From Aphidius gifuensis (taxonomy: Eukaryota > Arthropoda > Insecta > Hymenoptera > Braconidae), in assembly GCF_014905175.1 (NCBI RefSeq), contig NC_057791.1, positions 5,332,001-5,396,000 on the forward strand: DNA of 64,000 nt, read 5' to 3'. The notes under the pieces were generated by a model. The model saw nothing but the letters and a program-made list of their open reading frames with translations, did not search any database and was not told the DNA's origin. How positions within the stretch are numbered: position 1 is the stretch's first letter; every line of letters starts with the position of its first letter. Both the position numbers and the translations under genes were made by a program. Below are positions 26,151 through 39,054 of this stretch, one piece after another.

Positions 26151-26674
26151 TTATTGCCGTTCGATAAATTTATTTTTTTATTATAATTTTTTTATTTTTT
26201 GTTATTCTTATCTACAATTTTCTTTCATCATTATTTTTAACACTTTTAATTTTTTTTTTTTAAATATTTTCAACGTTTTTAGAATCTCTTGCTTAAAATT
26301 CTAACCCTTCCTCACTCTCTCTCTCTCTTTTTTTTTTTTTTTTTATGTCTTGCTTTTTAATACACGTCTTTGAGAAAAAATAAAAATAAATTATGTAACT
26401 GTCAACTCATTTTTCTTTGTATAGAATTTAGGTTAAAAATAAACAAGCAGCCTTTTTTTTTTTTTTGTTGTTAAAAAAAAATAGGCTCAAGACTTTAATC
26501 ATATGTAATTTTTTTTTCCTTTTTTGTTCGTTTTATTATCCTGTATAGTATTTTTGTAATGATCTTGACACTTTTTTGACAAGTTATTGATCAGTATTGA
26601 ATGGCAAACAATCCTTTTTAGCCCTCCATGAAAGTCTATTTATAACTATTGGAAATAGTGATACTATTATTATA

Positions 26675-27219
26675 CACTCAGAGAAGGATAAGTTAACAGT
26701 TAACATACCAATATGTTTACATTAAACATACAAAAGTTTAATGTTAAGATATATATATTAACAATAAACATAGATATCTTAACTGTTAACATACGCATGT
26801 TTATAGTTAACATACGTATCTTTACGCGGCCAAATATTTTGATGCGCCAGTCTACTTCTTGTCATCTTTTTTTTTTGACATTATATTGTGATACTATTCT
26901 AATTGTAATATAATATAATATGTACTCGTGTTGTCATAAATTTATTTAAATTTAGTTTTTTTGTAAATTCATTCTTAATTTTACATTCAATTTTCATATT
27001 TACATACGTAAATGTCTTCAACTATCAGCCTAACCTTCAAATTGTGTCAATGACAGATATCTTAATAGTTAACATACGCATATTAACTATTAAGATACGT
27101 ATGTTTAATGTTAATATATATATCTTTGATGTAAACTTATCAGCCACCACCCATTTTAACATGGCATATGTTAACATTAAACAGGATATGTTAACTGTTA
27201 ACATATCCTTCTCTGTGTG
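26675..27219. mobile_element. 545-bp MITE with 33-bp terminal inverted repeats and TA target duplication
   Basis: The left end reads CACTCAGAGAAGGATAAG followed by TTAACAGTTAACATA. The right end is its reverse complement with only two differences (CACACAGAGAAGGATATG...). Both ends are flanked by TA, as in Tc1/mariner-type insertions. The interior is packed with GTTAAC-containing words (GTTAACATA, TTAATGTTAA) in both orientations, so the single strand could fold extensively. It has no transposase and is therefore a miniature, non-autonomous element. Two chance open frames in it read only the repeat words. Confidence 0.85.
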
Positions 27220-29223
27220 TAGAAAATTTAATTTAAATGACTCAATAATGACATTTGACTGCATTTCTTATTTTTGTAGTCAATATGTTTCTATTTAATA
27301 TAGTAAGATAAATAGTTAAACTTAACATAATATATTTCTTCTAAATACTTCAATAAAATATAAAATTTACAACAGAGTTTACTCTTTTCGATTGAAACAA
27401 ACTTTAAACCGTATATAATAAAAATGTGTATTTTAAAATAAAACACTCTGCATATATGTATCGACATTCACCAACAGTTTACATGACCAATATAAAAACT
27501 ATTACAGATATTTACATCTATTTTTTATTATTATTTTTTGTTGAGAATAAAAAAATACAATTCTCGTATATATATTACAATAAAATTTTTCCTATGATAT
27601 ATCGATGTTGACTGTAGCTAAATTTTTTTGAATTTTACTTTTTTAAACTTTATATACATTTGTTTGCAATTTATTTCAAAGAATGACGTTATTAAAATAA
27701 AAAAAATACCATATTTCAATATATTCAGTAAAGTAATGTAAAAAGTAAATAAAATGATATTTTATATAATAAATTTCTGTACTCAAAACAAAGATTGTAA
27801 GACTTCATATAACATTGTTTTATTGGTTGAACGATTTAATTTAATATAAGCTATTTCAGAAAAAAATTCTAGGTTTTTTTGTGAATTTTCCAACCGTTTC
27901 AATGACGGAGAAAAATATGAAGAATACTCGAGAAGTTTTATTCAATAATATTTCTGTAAACTTCATATTTTTTTATATCGAAAAAAAAATCAAGCAAAGG
28001 GAAAGAAAATTGCACGGTTCAAAAAAAAAAACTACACAATAGAATGTGATAATAATTTAACTATACACATTAAAAAAAAAAAAAGAAAAAAACTAGTGAC
28101 AGAATGATTACACCAATGAATAAGTCTTCAAAGAAAAAACGAAAACTATTATTAAATTTTGAGCATGCGCATTATGATAAGGGACAGAGCTTTTTCTTTT
28201 TTTGAAAAGGGAGAAAATGATTGTCGTAGAGACGACTTTAAAAGCAAAGACGAGAACCAACTGAAAAAGGTCATTCGTGTTGGTGGCGGTTGCTGATGAG
28301 AATCAAGAACTACACAAAGAAAAAAAGAATAGAAAAATAAACGTTAAAATAAAAGGAAAAAAAAAAAAAAAACAGCTAGATAAAAAAAAAGATTAAAAAG
28401 AGAAAATAGATTTTAGAAAAAGAATGTAAAGATGCAAAACTCGTGCCACGTAAAATGCATTATGCATTCGGGTGAAGTTTCTTTTACAAAGATCTCCCTT
28501 CTATTGCCATACCACCAAGGTCCTTTAATTAGAGAACGAAAAGATAGAAGCAATTATCCGTGGGTACGCGCGACGCTTTGGACAGAACAAGAACGGAAAA
28601 TTATTTGTATGAATTTTACTCCCACTATTATATATATATAATTCTCTTTCCACTGATGGTAAAAACAAATTAATTTTGTGGTTATATAGCAAGACAAACG
28701 GGTAATGAATAAAAAGCATTATGCATATTAAAATAAAAATATAATTATAATATAAAAATTTTTAAAATAATTTAAATACCTTGTTGTCATTCTTGTATGA
28801 ATGAATATTATACATGTTTTTGACTATTTAAATTATACATCAAGTTTTTTTTTTTTTTTATATTTTTTTCAACCCCCTTAAATTTATAGCTTTTATTATT
28901 TATTTTTTAGATTTTTTTGTTTTATTGAAAAGTATTAAAATAATATTTATTTTATGTAATTATATTTATTTTTCAAATAATTGTTTAATTTAGACAGTCA
29001 AACATTTACTGACAATAATTGGTTTTAAAACTTTTTATTAAATTTGAAAAAAAAATAAAATTAATATAGAAAATTTTTTTACGATATGAATCATCAGTTT
29101 GTTTTGATAACTTGATTAATTATTATTGTTTATTTTTTTAAAAAAACAAAGTAATTGATATTTTTGTATGACATGATTGTAAATTTATAAAAAAAAAAAA
29201 GAAAAAGATTATTTTGTCCGCTG

Positions 29224-29400
29224 TTGTGTATGGCAAAGTGGTCAAAAACCATAAGTCCTATAATCCGTTAATGGCTTTCGGTTGCGTTTCGAATCAGCAG
29301 AATCATTGGTATAGCCCAAGGGAATAAACCCCATTCCGAAAACCAAATAAACTTTTCAAGTGCTTTCACGCTGATGAGGCGAACTCCGTTTACAATTTGA
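29224..29400 (+). repeat. tRNA-like segment, possible SINE head
   Basis: TGGCAAAGTGG at 29231-29241 matches the RNA polymerase III A box. CGTTTCGAATC at 29285-29295 resembles a B box. The 55-bp spacing fits a tRNA-Ser/Leu-like structure with a long variable arm. The acceptor and T stems do not pair well, so a working tRNA is unlikely. About 100 bp of unrelated, moderately GC-rich sequence follows, as in tRNA-derived SINEs. No target-site duplication was identified. Confidence 0.35.
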
Positions 29401-30129
29401 TGACTATTTTATAAATTTATGTAGGTACAAATATAATGCAAGTTAATTTGAAACAATTAATTTTGAAATTCTCATTAGATACTTTTATAAAATTTGCATG
29501 TTTTTTTTTTCATTAATGTTTATTCTTTCATGTAAATAATACGTTAAAGTATTTGAATTGTGTATCATTTTTTTATTCATTTGTGGAATATTATTATAGG
29601 GTTTTTTATGTACTTAAAAAATTAACGATATTTATTTAGAATTACATTGAAAATATTCAAAAAAAAATAAAATAAAATAAGGCTACGACTTAGTAACAAG
29701 TAAAATATTATTTTGAAAGCTTTAAAAATATTTTTTTGCCTTTCAAATTATTTATACTCAGTTGAATATTTATCAATGAATTTTTAAAAAATTTTAAAAT
29801 TAATTTGATTTAAAAGTGCTTTTTAATCAAATTAATGTTTTCGATATAGATAAATATTTTATTTCAAAAAGTGGCAGTATTATAACACGTCATCAACAGC
29901 TAAAAAAAAATTTTTATATTTTTTTGTTTTTTTTTAGCTTTGATGACATGAAGAATTTTAATTTTTTCAATTTTACTTTTTTGATATTTTTAACTTGACA
30001 GATACTCAGAAATCATTATAGAAAATTAATTTAAAAATGAATATTTAAATGGAAACAATCTTCTGATTAAATTCTATAAATTCAAAGTTTTTTTTATCAA
30101 ATATATATAAGAAAACTTTGATTTAACAT

Positions 30130-30375
30130 TAAAAAAATATTAACTCAGTATTTAAAATTTTTTACATGTTTAATTAATACATTTTAAATGTTAATTTTCA
30201 ATTGAATTTAAAATATTTTTTTTTTCTATTAATTTAAAAGTTGAATGAAAATAGAAAAAAATGTAAAATTAACATTTTTTTTTTTCTATTTATATTTTTA
30301 TTTTAACATTTGTGTTGAAATAAAATTAGAATTAAAAAAGTCAGTTTAACTTTTACATATTTTTTTGACTGTGTA
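30130..30375. repeat. Fragment of the CACAGTTAAA-ended MITE family
   Basis: AT-rich segment ending TTTTTTTGACTGTGTA, with interior words (TAACATTT, ACATTTTAAATGTTAA) shared with the complete copies at 34503 and 51226. The left terminus is not clear, so the boundaries are approximate. Confidence 0.35.
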
Positions 30376-31997
30376 AATTAATTTAAAAAATATCAATGAC
30401 ACCTCTATGAATATGACAAGTTTTAATTAAATTTCATCATATTTTATATTCAATGAATTATTCACTAAAAAATTCTAAAAGTATATACATATAAATTATT
30501 TATTTGGCACCAAAGAAAAAAAACTAAAAAAATTTTATTTATTAAATTATTTAAACACAAGTAATTGATTCACACTCGGATTTACTATTTTCAATTATTT
30601 TTTTGACATAATTAATAGATGTATCAACTGCTGAATGTTAAACCTCAACTAACTTGATATCTGGATGAAAAATTAAAACACAAAATAAAAATTCAATCGT
30701 AATACAAGCAGCAGTTACATGCGATATTTGATATACTCATATACGCCCCCTGATTTATCGCCCGAAAGTGTAGAAAATATAAACAAGTTGATGTAGGAAA
30801 ACATAGTAGACACATTTAAAAAAAAAAAAATAAAAACAGTATAAAGACTATCTAAAATAAAATAAAAAAAGAGAAAAACTAACAAGTAATGTACTTGATC
30901 GAGTAACATAATTTTTAAGGAATCACTTTGTATGCTTTGTGAAAATTCAATAAACTATGTCTCGAGAGAAATATTCAGCATTATTGGACTTCTGGTCATA
31001 CACCTATAAAAGGTAAACTGGCCAACTCTAAAGTAACTTTACAAACATGAAACTTTGTATTACTGAATTTTAAGATGAAATATACTACGACTATTTCACA
31101 CTAGTATATATATTCAACTAAAGATACTCAGTCAAAATACAGAGTGATAAAGAAAATAAGATAGAAATATATACATATACATCTTAGAAAAGGGCTGTTA
31201 GTTGTATGAAAGATACGAAAGTTCACTTCTATCCAAGTCCAGGCATCCGTAAAAGTATAAATTATTCTATTTCCCGTACGAAAGCTTGAGAGCTATTCGA
31301 ATAATTTATCAGACGTAAGCGGAAGATTCAAGGAACTTGTGAAAATCAGTTGATAACTTGGTGTATATACACTGTGACTGATATGTCAAGAAAAAAGGGT
31401 TAAAAATATGACAGCGTGTATATAAGCAAACGCATGAATTAATAAAAGAAAAATCGTATTAATTAAAATGTATAAATATTTTTAAAAATAAAAAATTTAT
31501 TCGTCTACAAGTTTTTTTTTTTTTTTTTATATAAATTTTTTATTTGATATTTATATAAAGGTGTTGACATATTTATGTATTGAGGTATTCTTGGCTTTAT
31601 GCTGTCGATAGTGTAAAATATATTGTACGAGTTTTGAAAAAAAATTTTTTTGATGTTAGAGTACATATAATACGTTATATACCCAAGAGCCAAATCAATA
31701 TGGCTGTACATATATATAGATATAGTGTCGTTTTATAGAGCATCTATAGAAAATCTATTTTTCTTACTTTCTTTGGATTTTCACGGGCAATCGTTGTTTA
31801 TTACTATCCAAAAAGAGAGAAAGAAAAGAAATTAGGTATATATATGAAGCTTCAGACTTTGGGCCTATTAATTTCTTTTTGCACAAAAATACTTGATAAA
31901 TTGATGAGACATAATAATGACTACAGTGTTATTTATATATTAAATAGACTTTCAAACGATTAGAAATGATAATAAATAATGCAGTAGGATAATCATT

Positions 31998-32690
31998 AAA
32001 TTTTTAACGATAAATAATGGTTATTGTTTTTGTTTATTTTTTAATAAGTCTTAGACACAATTAAAATTATAAATCTGATAAATTATTAATAATAAAATGA
32101 CTATAAATTTATATTAGACATTGTAACACCTTATTAATATCATTATTATTGTTTAAAAGATTTTCAAATAGTTTATTATTATATCGAAAATATTCTGATT
32201 CACTGATAAATTTTATTGAACAACAATAACAAAAAAATTTAAATAAAAAAAAAAAAACATGATCGATAACAAAAAATATCAGTATCTCTATGGACTTACG
32301 CCCCTTGACTATCTACTATTTTATGATAAAAAAAATTACCCTTACAGTCACATAGACTCCCTTGTAAAATATAGTTTTTAAATAATTTCTTAATAATTTT
32401 TTAATGACTCTGAGACACAGTTAAAATTATAAATTTGATGAAACAAATTATTAATAATAAAACGACTATAAATTTATACTAGACATTATATCACATAATT
32501 ATTAACATAATTATTATTTATTAAAATTTTTTTAAATACTTTTATTATGATAGCTGCTAAAAAAAAAAAAAAAAAATTAACAAGACTGCCTAAATTAAAT
32601 CAATAAAAAATGAAAATTTTTTATTGAGAAACTTTTTTTTTTCCTTCAAAACAACTTTTGTTTATTTATTTATTAAATTTACAAATATAA
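31998..32690 (+). repeat. Left arm of a 690-bp inverted repeat pair
   Basis: From AAATTTTTAACGATAAATAA to about CAAATAT, this segment is the near-identical reverse complement of 38365-39054. The arm also holds an internal direct duplication: a unit starting at 32041 (AGTCTTAGACACAATTAAAA) recurs diverged at 32401 (GACTCTGAGACACAGTTAAA), about 360 bp on. A middle part (TCTCTATGGACTTACGCCCC) is single copy per arm. No open frame. It is probably a dispersed non-autonomous repeat whose family I cannot name. Confidence 0.85.
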
Positions 32691-34502
32691 TTTTTTTTTA
32701 TTAAACATTTTAAATCTTTTTAAATTGTTTCATATTTTTTTAATAATTATAAATATTATCATTCATTTATTTTTATTATTGTTATTAACATTTATTCTTC
32801 ATATATGTTATATATATGAAATTCATGCTATACATAAAATTCATGTAATGATTTTTATATATATTGTATATATTATACATACAACAACATGACAGCACAG
32901 TTTTTATGCATATTACATATATATTCACAGTATGCATTTATTTTTTAATTACTCATTCTCATTTTGTAATAATGAAAATTTTCATAAGCATGACATAATT
33001 TTTAGTTATATATATATATACCCTAACAAAAAAAAAAAAAAAAAAAAACAATACTAAAAAAGACACTACAAGGTGTCTAATTTTATTTTAAATCTTTAAA
33101 TGATCTATTTTCAATATAGTTATAAAATTTAAAACTATGCCATGTTGAAAATAACTTGTTATTATGTTTTTTAAAATACATTTGACTCAAAATTTAATTC
33201 TATTTTAGTTGAATTAAAAAACAAAACAAAAAGTACAACTTTTCAAACAAGTCTTATCCAGCAAAGTTTCAAAGAATAACAGTCAAGTAAAAGTATGCAA
33301 CATTCTTAATTGAGAAAGAGACTGTCATAGCGATTATTGTTATTCTTCTACATCAAGCTCTTCTTTAAAATATATATATTTATAATTATTTCTGTATAGT
33401 TTTCATGATTGTATTGGTAAAATTCACCTTTACTTTGTTGATTTTTAAATTCAATCAGAAATTTATTAAAATAAAAAATTTAAAAAGTATTTAACATTAT
33501 AACTAAATACTAAAATAACACTAATATTTAATGATGATTATTCTATCAATAGTTATTTTAGTATAAAATAAATGATATAATAAAAAATATCCAAGTATTT
33601 TTTTATGATGATGATCTTATATAATAAGTATTCTCCGAGGTATTTTTAGAATGGAACGTTCTTCATGTTGCAGTTTGTTAATATGACGTCAAGATAGCCT
33701 TGATCTCTGATATCAAAATCAGCGAATATTCATATTGAAATTTTCTAAATTGTACCGGCTGTTAACTGCTAATTGCTAATTTATATCTTTCCAATTAATT
33801 AAGAGTCATATGATTCTTAATTGAATGTATAATTTTCAGGTATTTTTAGTGAGTTTAATTTAACAAAATTGACGAAATTAAAATACTGACAGTGCATATA
33901 AATATTTGCATTAACTAAACCATAACTTTTAGTTAGAAAAAAAAAAATGAAAAAATTTAGTTCATAATGTGGTTGCTTTTTTTATTTGAAATATATTACT
34001 TACTGAATTTCAAGGTTCAGTGAATTGTGATATTTTGATGACCAATATGTAATCGAAAAAAAAATTCCATCAAACTTTAGATATTTTTTTTTTCATTCTC
34101 AACACTCACTAAAAATATGATGAAAAATATATGCCACGTTTTGCAGCCACAATCATGATGATACTCGTTATATTTTTTTTTTTTTCGTTTTTCAATTTTA
34201 ATAATCCTATTTACTGTATTTTTTTTTTTTTTTTAACAATTTACCGGCTAAAAAACTATGATTGTGGAATAAATTTTCCAAAGCACTTTTTATTTTTTAT
34301 TTATTCGCGATTGAGTTGGCTTTGCACGATCGATCCTACTGATGTTGCTGGCCGACTGTTACCAGTTGCCAGTTACCATCAGTGACTATAGGATAATATT
34401 AGACACGCCGTTCTCATCTGACTGAAATTTGTGCGTGTTGGTTAAACATCAAATAAACCGCAATATTATCGTCTTTTAAAGATCACTTAGTTTTAATATG
34501 TA

Positions 34503-34784
34503 CACAGTTAAAAAAATATATATAACTGTTATATTTTTCAACATGTTTGAATGTCTAATTAACATTTTCCTAAAAATATTAAAAGAAAAATTTTCTATTT
34601 ATTTTTTAACAAAAAATAAATGTTAAAATAAAAATACAAATAAAGAAAATGTTGCGTGAAATTTAATATAAAATTAATAACATTTAAAATGTGTAAAAAA
34701 ATATTGAATCAGAATTTATTTCAAAAATTAATTCAACATTTGACCTCAATGTTAAATTTTAAATATAATTTTTATAACAGTGTG
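34503..34784. mobile_element. Short AT-rich MITE, CACAGTTAAAAA ends
   Basis: The left end CACAGTTAAAAAAATAT follows a TA. The right end TTTTTATAACAGTGTG is a loose inverted copy. The interior shares words (TAACATTTAAAATGT, AACATTTGACCTCAATGTTAAAT) with the element at 51226. The right boundary is uncertain by about 10 bp and lacks a clear TA. Confidence 0.45.
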
Positions 34785-35514
34785 TGTGTTTAAATAAAAA
34801 TGTTTACTCGGAATTAATTAATTTACATGACTTTTGAAGGTCTCATTTGTATTATTTGTTGTAAATTCAGTCGGAAAAACAATAATAATTTTATTCAAAA
34901 CAATAAAGTGTATATGTAGTAATGAAAAGAAGCTCATTTGGAAACAATAGTTTCATTTTATTTTATATATACTTCAATTTATTCTGATAGTATTTGTTTT
35001 TCATAAAAAATCAAAAACCATTGTTATTATATTTAACGACTAATTTTTGTTTTGTTGTTTTCAATGTTTGTGCAGGAAAAGGCTATTACTTAAAATATAG
35101 TTTAAATTATAATTTTAAAACAAGGTCAAACTAACTGTTGACAAAAGTTTATTTTTCATTAATTAATAATAATTTAATAGGTGTTAATACAGCTGAATTT
35201 TCCACGACTCTATTGATAACAATTAACTTTACTTGATTAAATTATTTTTTTTTATTAAAAAACATTTACTTTGTTACTGATTTATTTCTATAAAATAAAC
35301 TTTTGAAAATACAATAATTATAAAACAATATAATTATTGTAGAAATACAATGTTTTTTTTTGTTAAATAGTTTTTTATTCTTTTACAATTGTTTTAAATT
35401 CATACTAGATTAAAAAATAAAAAAAATAAAAAAACAACTAGCTCTGCCAATGTTGTAAAATTGCTTTTAAAATTGACTTTTTTATTTTTTTTTTTTCGAT
35501 TACAATCTTTTGAG

Positions 35515-35745
35515 ACTATGGTGTGCTGTCGAATAATATTTTCATCGTAGTAAGCGTTTTGAAATAGCCAAATAGCAATGGCGTGTTATGGGTCAAGAAT
35601 CTATTACGTGACGTGATGAAGACTACCGCATCGCCTTTGGTGCTAACTGCCATAGAAAAGCAATTCGTTGCACGTTCACACTCGTGATGGAATTTTGATT
35701 GTATCCTTAAGTCACACGATCTACCCTTGTCGAACAACTAGGTTT
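35515..35745. promoter_or_regulatory. GC-richer block in the large intron
   Basis: 230 bp of near-normal GC with CpG words (TTACGTGACGTGATG, TACCGCATCGCC, GTTGCACGTTC). TTACGTGACGTG holds two overlapping ACGTG cores (E-box/CRE-like). An open frame on the minus strand covers it but lacks splice or start support. A conserved enhancer or an unrecognised exon are the two readings. Confidence 0.25.
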
Positions 35746-37039
35746 AACGTGATTTGCACATTTAAATATATCATTTTTTGACTATGTTTTTATTACTTAT
35801 TCACTTCATTTAAAAGTCTATATAATTTTTCATTTGTAACACGAATTTTAGAGCATTTCAAAGAAAATTCACTTGCGGTTTAATGTAATTTTTATTTTAA
35901 AACTTTTTTCATAATTTATATGCTAAATATAATGATTGAAAAACCACTGTGCTTGATTGAATTTTTATTTCAATTTTAAATTAAAGCTTATTAGGTTGTA
36001 AAATATTTTATAAATTATGTTATTAATATAATATAAAAAAATATGAGGTAATTATTATTAAATTGAATAATTAATTTTGAATGAATAAATATGCATAATA
36101 TAAAAATTAACATATGAATGCAAATATTGGTAGCAGGTCTACGATAAATCAAGGATGTGTTACTACGGTAATCAGAGAATCAGACTAGAGATGTAACACA
36201 CATGTTGCCGTTTTGATTATCGTAACAACTGTTGTATATACATATATTTCAGTACAATTGAGTGTGATGTACGTGGATGAGAAATTGGTTGGACATATTG
36301 TATAGTTATTAGCGTGCGGTTTGTGGGTTAGTTGCATTAGGCAATTTAATCTAACGGTCGGAAAAAAAAAGGTTTCTTTATAGAGAAAGATTGAGTTGAT
36401 TGACCTCTGTAAATAACACTTGTTATCATTTTTTCCTTATGACTTGGATCATTATGAATTTTTAAAAGTTGACTTACCAAGTAAAATTTAAACCCATCGA
36501 TTTTTTATTTTTTTATTATTTTTATAAATTTATTAATCAATTGAAAATTAACAACAAAAATTATAGATGAATTTGGTAGGATTTTAAATATTTGATTTTT
36601 ATTATTTATACTGGGGTTATTATTTTTTTGAGAGTAGTTGGAAGCTGTCTAATTGCTTTACAAATTTAAAAAATATTTGCTGATTTTTTATTTAAAAAAA
36701 AAACAAATAATTATTTATCAAAAGCTATTAAAATTAGTATTGTTACGATACAATCTGTAGATTGATTTTTTATATGCTATAAAAATCAATGTCGATTGAA
36801 TTTTCAATGTTGTTTTATGCTATCAAAGGCCAAGGTCGATACCGAAACAAATTTAATTTAAATTACATACAAAAACATTTTACATATTATCAATATTTAT
36901 ACACAATATAATCTCATGATAAATAAATATTTATATATTTGTTTTTATTCATGAATAAATGATTAAACAAATTTAACAAATAATATAATTATAAATTAAG
37001 TCACATGTCAAAATACATGGCTTTATTTACCACCCATTT

Positions 37040-37261
37040 TTAAAAAATCATATTATCTCTAAAATATTTTCGTAAAAATAAATTGACTTTTAAATCTAGA
37101 TACTCGTGAATGTCACGACGTAAAAAAACAAGCAATTTTTTAAACATATTTTTAAAAACATCTAGATGTTCCGGAACATCCTTTTCGATGTTTTCATCAA
37201 ATGTATTTTCTAAATTTCTATAAATGTTCAATATATATTTTTTCTTACAAAATTTTTTCAT
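37040..37261 (-). CDS. Small open frame, possible gene fragment
   Basis: 73 codons from an ATG at 37261 encode a helix-like, charged sequence (ENIEKDVPEHLDVFKNMFKK, then LLVFLRRDIHEYLDLKVNLF) rather than the usual Asn/Ile/Phe noise. TAAATAAAG follows the stop within 20 bp, a possible poly(A) signal. No promoter, no homologous partner and no splice partner were found. It could be the decayed end of an older gene or chance. I do not recognise it. Confidence 0.25.
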   Translation of the reverse strand: MKKFCKKKYILNIYRNLENTFDENIEKDVPEHLDVFKNMFKKLLVFLRRDIHEYLDLKVNLFLRKYFRDNMIF

Positions 37262-38364
37262 ATTATATTCAAGGGGAGATTTTTTTTATGATTTATAACA
37301 AAAATGCTTATCAAATATGTATTTTTTTTTTTTTCACTATCTACATTGTATATCTAACTTGACGATATATATTCTGTATCGTGTTTATGACCTTTATATC
37401 ATATCGATTTACCGTTATATCACGACGACATTAGTCAGAATAATAATCAGCACTTTAATTACTTTTTTTTTTCTTTTATTTTCAACAAACGTATGTGACC
37501 AATTTTTCAAACAATAAATTTATTATTACAAACTGCATATATACAGTTACATCTTTATAAATTTCTCGGTGTTATAAAGTTAATTTTAATGACAGTATAT
37601 ACAGTATATAGTTAATTGTTTATTAGATTTATTACACTAAAACATGCTTCAGTAAATTTATATCCATAAATTTGTTTAACCATCTATAACAATGTTCATT
37701 GATATAATTGAAAATTTGTTGTATTTAATTTCAAACAAATAAACACAATAACTGTATATAATATAAAAAAAAATAATAAATAATGATAATATTTATATAC
37801 AACAAATGATTACATCGAGTATAAAAATGAATATATTTTGCCACGCGACAGTTTTGATAAAAATTCATGACAACCTGATAAAATATACTGAGCAAGTGAA
37901 TATACAAAATATAAACCTTGAAATGAACCAAACACAAACGGGCATTGTCGTGGTTAATATTCAGGCCCTATATTTTATGCCACCCACTTTATTTGTCCAT
38001 CGTTTTGTAGATAATAGGCGTTGAGTCTGGTGGTTGTATATACACGCATGAATACGCGACAAACGTAATGTTGTAAATCAATTCAAAACAGGTCATGCTG
38101 TATATAGTCATAAATATATATTTATGTATATATATTCTTTTTTTTTAATTCTAGGCATTTATAATGGAATGAATATATACGAATATGTGTAACAATATGG
38201 CTCATACACTATGTGGCAATACGATTACAATTTACAATATGTATATGGATATTTTTCAATGTATATTATACCGTCATTAAAAAGAATACATTGATTTTTT
38301 TTTTTTTAAACAAAGTGCTTTAATAATAAATAAATATAAATAAAATTAATGAAAAAAATGTTAA

Positions 38365-39054
38365 TAATTGTAATTTTAATAAATAAATAAACAAAAGTTG
38401 TTTTGAAGGAAAAAAAAAATTTTCTCAATGAAAAATTTGTTCATTTTTTATTGATTTAATTTAGGCAGTCTTGTTAATTTTTTTTTTTTTTTTTAGCAGC
38501 TATCATAATAAAAGTATTTAAAAAAATTTTAAGAAATAATAATTATGTTAATAATTATGTGATATAATGTCTAGTATAAATTTATAGTCGTTTTATTATT
38601 AATAATTTGTTTCATCAAATTTATAATTTTAACTGTGTCTCAGAGTCATTAAAAAATTATTAAGAAATTATTTAAAAACTATATTTTACAAGGGAGTCTA
38701 TGTGACTGTAAGGGTAATTTTTTTTATCATAAAATAGTAGATATTCAAGGGGCGTAAGTCCATAGAGATACTGATATTTTTTGTTATCGATGAGGTTTTT
38801 TTTTTTTATTTAAATTTTTTTGTTATTGTTGTTCAATAAAATTTATCAGTGAATCCGAATATTTTCGATATAATAATAAACTATTTGAAAATCTTTTAAA
38901 CAATAATAATGATATTAATAAGGTGTTACAATGTTTAATATAAATTTATAGTCATTTTATTATTAATAATTTATCAGATTTATAATTTTAATTGTGTCTA
39001 AGACTTATTAAAAAATAAACAAAAACAATAACCATTATTTATCGTTAAAAATTT
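38365..39054 (-). repeat. Right arm of the 690-bp inverted repeat pair
   Basis: Reverse complement of 31998-32690 with scattered single-base differences and small length changes in homopolymers. It carries the same internal duplicated unit and the same single-copy middle (GGGGCGTAAGTCCATAGAGA). The match ends at AAAAATTT (39054); beyond it (CCATGTTTTGG) the flanks differ from those of the other arm. Confidence 0.85.

Larger units (their letters stand above)
19634..26672. other. Intronic AT-rich stretch with one GC-rich island
   Basis: Mostly simple AT sequence. The island at 20840-21005 is described separately. A weaker mixed patch at 23010-23080 (ACGTTGTCCGG, AACGTGGTAGG) and one at 26010-26150 (GCGCGCACGATCGAG, TCCGGTACTC, TACGTGACCGG) have no supported frame on either strand. 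A MITE-family fragment may lie at 22130-22400. Confidence 0.35.
27222..31997. other. Intronic stretch with SINE-like and MITE-like remnants
   Basis: No exon supported. It contains a GC-richer patch at 28440-28620 (with AAATGCATTATGCATT and GTACGCGCGACGC), the tRNA-like segment at 29224-29400 and a MITE-family end near 30375. A mixed-composition stretch at 30960-31420 has no coding frame. Confidence 0.35.
32691..38364. other. Spacer between the inverted arms
   Basis: 5.7 kb of intron sequence, not itself transposon-like. It includes a short MITE (34503-34784), a GC-richer block at 35515-35745, a mixed-GC patch at 36120-36360 and a 73-codon open frame at 37040-37261, each listed separately or unremarkable. 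Confidence 0.4.

Noticed and set aside
26713..27298. Three open frames rich in Ile, Asn, Thr and Val
   Set aside because: They translate the GTTAAC-type words of the MITE in both strands and are by-products of the repeat.
29224..29300. Functional tRNA-Ser gene
   Set aside because: A- and B-box words are present, but the acceptor and T stems do not pair and no sound anticodon loop can be drawn.
29371..29392. CTGATGAG word resembling a hammerhead ribozyme core
   Set aside because: The matching GAAA segment and helices I and III are absent, so it is only a chance match.
31998..39054. A complete 7-kb transposon with long terminal inverted repeats
   Set aside because: The interior has no transposase, integrase or polymerase frame, and the outer flanks show no matching target duplication. 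Two separate insertions or an inverted duplication is simpler.
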